This document shows, piece by piece, positions 62,803 to 64,000 of a stretch of DNA of 64,000 bases (positions within the stretch are counted from its first letter, which is position 1; the number at the start of each line of letters is the position of its first letter). The translations under genes were made by a program, and so were the position numbers. Below the pieces are notes generated by a model. That model was not told the origin of the DNA. It was given only the letters and a program-made list of their open reading frames with translations, and did no database searches. Source of the DNA: Xanthomonas sp. AM6. Lineage in GTDB: Bacteria; Pseudomonadota; Gammaproteobacteria; Xanthomonadales; Xanthomonadaceae. The stretch spans positions 124,001-188,000 of the forward strand of contig NZ_CP106869.1 in the NCBI RefSeq assembly GCF_025665335.1. Reading direction: 5' to 3'.

Positions 62803-64000
62803 GTGCATTCCTCGCCCCCTGCCGCGCGCACGCGCCGCGCCGCCCTGGTTTTCATCTTCATCACCCTGCTGATCGACGTGCTGGCCTTCGGCGTCATCAT
62901 CCCGGTGCTGCCCGGGCTGGTGCGCGACTTCACCGGCGGCGATTTCGCCGCGGCCGCCAAATGGGTCGGCTGGTTCGGCTTCCTGTTCGCCGCGCTGCAG
63001 TTCGTCAGCTCGCCGTTGCAGGGCGCGCTGTCGGACCGCTACGGCCGGCGCCCGGTGATCCTGGCCTCGTGCCTGGGGCTGGGCGTGGACTTCGTGGTGA
63101 TGGCGCTGGCGCAGAGCCTGCCGCTGCTGTTGCTGGCGCGGGTGGTGTCGGGCGTGTTCTCGGCCAGCTTCACCACCGCCAACGCCTACATCGCCGACAT
63201 CACCGCGCCGGACAAGCGCGCCCAGGCCTACGGCATGATCGGCGCCGCGTTCGGGCTCGGCTTCGTGATCGGGCCGCTGCTCGGCGGCTGGCTCGGCAGC
63301 TACCACCTGCGCGCGCCATTCTGGTTCGCCGCGGCGCTGGCGCTGCTCAACTTCCTCTACGGCCTGTGGGTGCTGCCCGAGTCGCTGGCGCCGGAGCGGC
63401 GCACGCCGCGCCTGGACTGGAAGCACGCCAATCCGTTCGGCGCGCTGCGGCTGCTGCGCAGCTACCCGCAGGTGTTCGCCCTGGCCGCGGTGATCTTCCT
63501 GGCCAATCTGGCGCACTACGTCTATCCGAGCATCTTCGTGCTGTTCGCCGAATACCGGTACCAGTGGGGGCCGAAGCAGGTCAGCTGGGTGCTGGCCCTG
63601 GTCGGGGTGTGCAGCATCGTGGTCAATGCGCTGCTGGTCGCGCGCGTGGTGCGCCGGTTCGGCGAACGCGGCGCGCTGCTGTTCGGGCTGGGCTGCGGGG
63701 TGGCCGGCTTCGCGATCTACAGCGTCGCCGGCAGCGGCGCGATGTTCCTGCTCGGCGTGCCGGTCAGCGCGCTGTGGGCGGTGGCCGGACCCTCCGCGCA
63801 GGCCATCGTCACCCGCCACGTCGGCGCCGATGCGCAGGGCCGCGTGCAGGGCGCGCTGATGAGCCTGGTCAGCCTGGCCGGCATCGTCGGGCCGCTGCTG
63901 TACGCGTGGGTGTTCGCGTTGTTCATCGGCAAGCACGCGCCGGCGCACCTGCCCGGCGCGCCGTGGCTGCTGGCCGCGCTGCTGCTGGCGTTCGGCTGGA
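62803..64000 (+). CDS. TetA-like MFS drug efflux transporter (truncated by window end)
   Basis: A partial MFS protein, 399 codons inside the window, with an open end. It starts at GTG 62803, with GGGAG at ribosome-binding distance. Features: ITLLIDVLAFGVIIPVLPGL in the first helix, then GALSDRYGRRPVIL (motif A, about 76-89), and GAAFGLGFVIGPLLGG (motif C, about 146-161), the pattern of TetA-type tetracycline/H+ antiporters. The drug cannot be assigned. The final helices lie beyond the window. Confidence 0.88.
   Translation, partial: MHSSPPAARTRRAALVFIFITLLIDVLAFGVIIPVLPGLVRDFTGGDFAAAAKWVGWFGFLFAALQFVSSPLQGALSDRYGRRPVILASCLGLGVDFVVMALAQSLPLLLLARVVSGVFSASFTTANAYIADITAPDKRAQAYGMIGAAFGLGFVIGPLLGGWLGSYHLRAPFWFAAALALLNFLYGLWVLPESLAPERRTPRLDWKHANPFGALRLLRSYPQVFALAAVIFLANLAHYVYPSIFVLFAEYRYQWGPKQVSWVLALVGVCSIVVNALLVARVVRRFGERGALLFGLGCGVAGFAIYSVAGSGAMFLLGVPVSALWAVAGPSAQAIVTRHVGADAQGRVQGALMSLVSLAGIVGPLLYAWVFALFIGKHAPAHLPGAPWLLAALLLAFGW

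Overview
The window is a very GC-rich proteobacterial chromosome segment. Three things point to the Xanthomonadaceae, most likely Xanthomonas or a close relative such as Stenotrophomonas, Pseudoxanthomonas or Lysobacter: the gene content, the many intergenic copies of a palindrome reading GTAGGAGCGGCTTCAGCCGCGAC, and repeats of the CTCTCCCGGGAGAGGGG type. This is inferred from style and families; no rRNA marker is present. No tRNA, rRNA, CRISPR array or intact insertion sequence was recognised.

Layout. 0.2-6 kb (housekeeping and stress): a DUF6882-type protein coupled to an APC amino-acid permease, a glutathione S-transferase, rmuC, a Cys-rich lipoprotein and a glutathione peroxidase. 5.9-7.4 kb: a gene-free mosaic of repeats built as a large inverted duplication. 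7.4-11.7 kb (minus strand): the complete phospholipid-transport operon mlaFEDCB-mlaA, closed by a clear intrinsic terminator. 12-19.4 kb: DUF6916, GNAT, three tandem tail-collar proteins and, divergently, a giant Calx-beta/Ig-repeat autotransporter-like protein; I regard this as a candidate undescribed surface system. 19.8-29 kb: recC-recB-recD as an overlapping operon whose coding regions appear to have been invaded in frame by intergenic repeats. 29-30 kb: a compositionally distinct beta-propeller gene.

30-37 kb: an SDR with a divergent TetR regulator, then an AraC regulator divergent from a FUSC / DUF1656 / HlyD / outer-membrane-factor operon (AaeXAB-like tetrapartite efflux). 37-43 kb: an exported protein with PEP-synthase-like domains, a HIT hydrolase, a GlxA-type regulator divergent from two SDR genes. 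43-49 kb: a membrane-anchored Mrr-like nuclease, a DUF2306 membrane protein, two small secreted proteins, a TonB-like proline-rich protein and a TupA-like ATP-grasp protein. 49-52 kb: an MHS-family transporter, a DUF1905/YdeI protein, a tandem repeat block and folE.

52-58.6 kb: a JetA-JetB-JetC set (DUF3375, DUF4194, SMC-like ATPase), the core of a Wadjet/MksBEF condensin. The JetD/MksG nuclease is absent from the window, a repeat-filled gap separates jetB from jetC, and JetC has a histone-H1-like tail. 58.6-64 kb: a TauE/SafE transporter, a YchJ-type SEC-C protein, an in-frame fusion of a lytic transglycosylase to a hexose-6-phosphate mutarotase, and a TetA-like MFS transporter cut by the window edge.

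Most assignments rest on motifs and protein families recalled from knowledge; nothing here was searched against a database.
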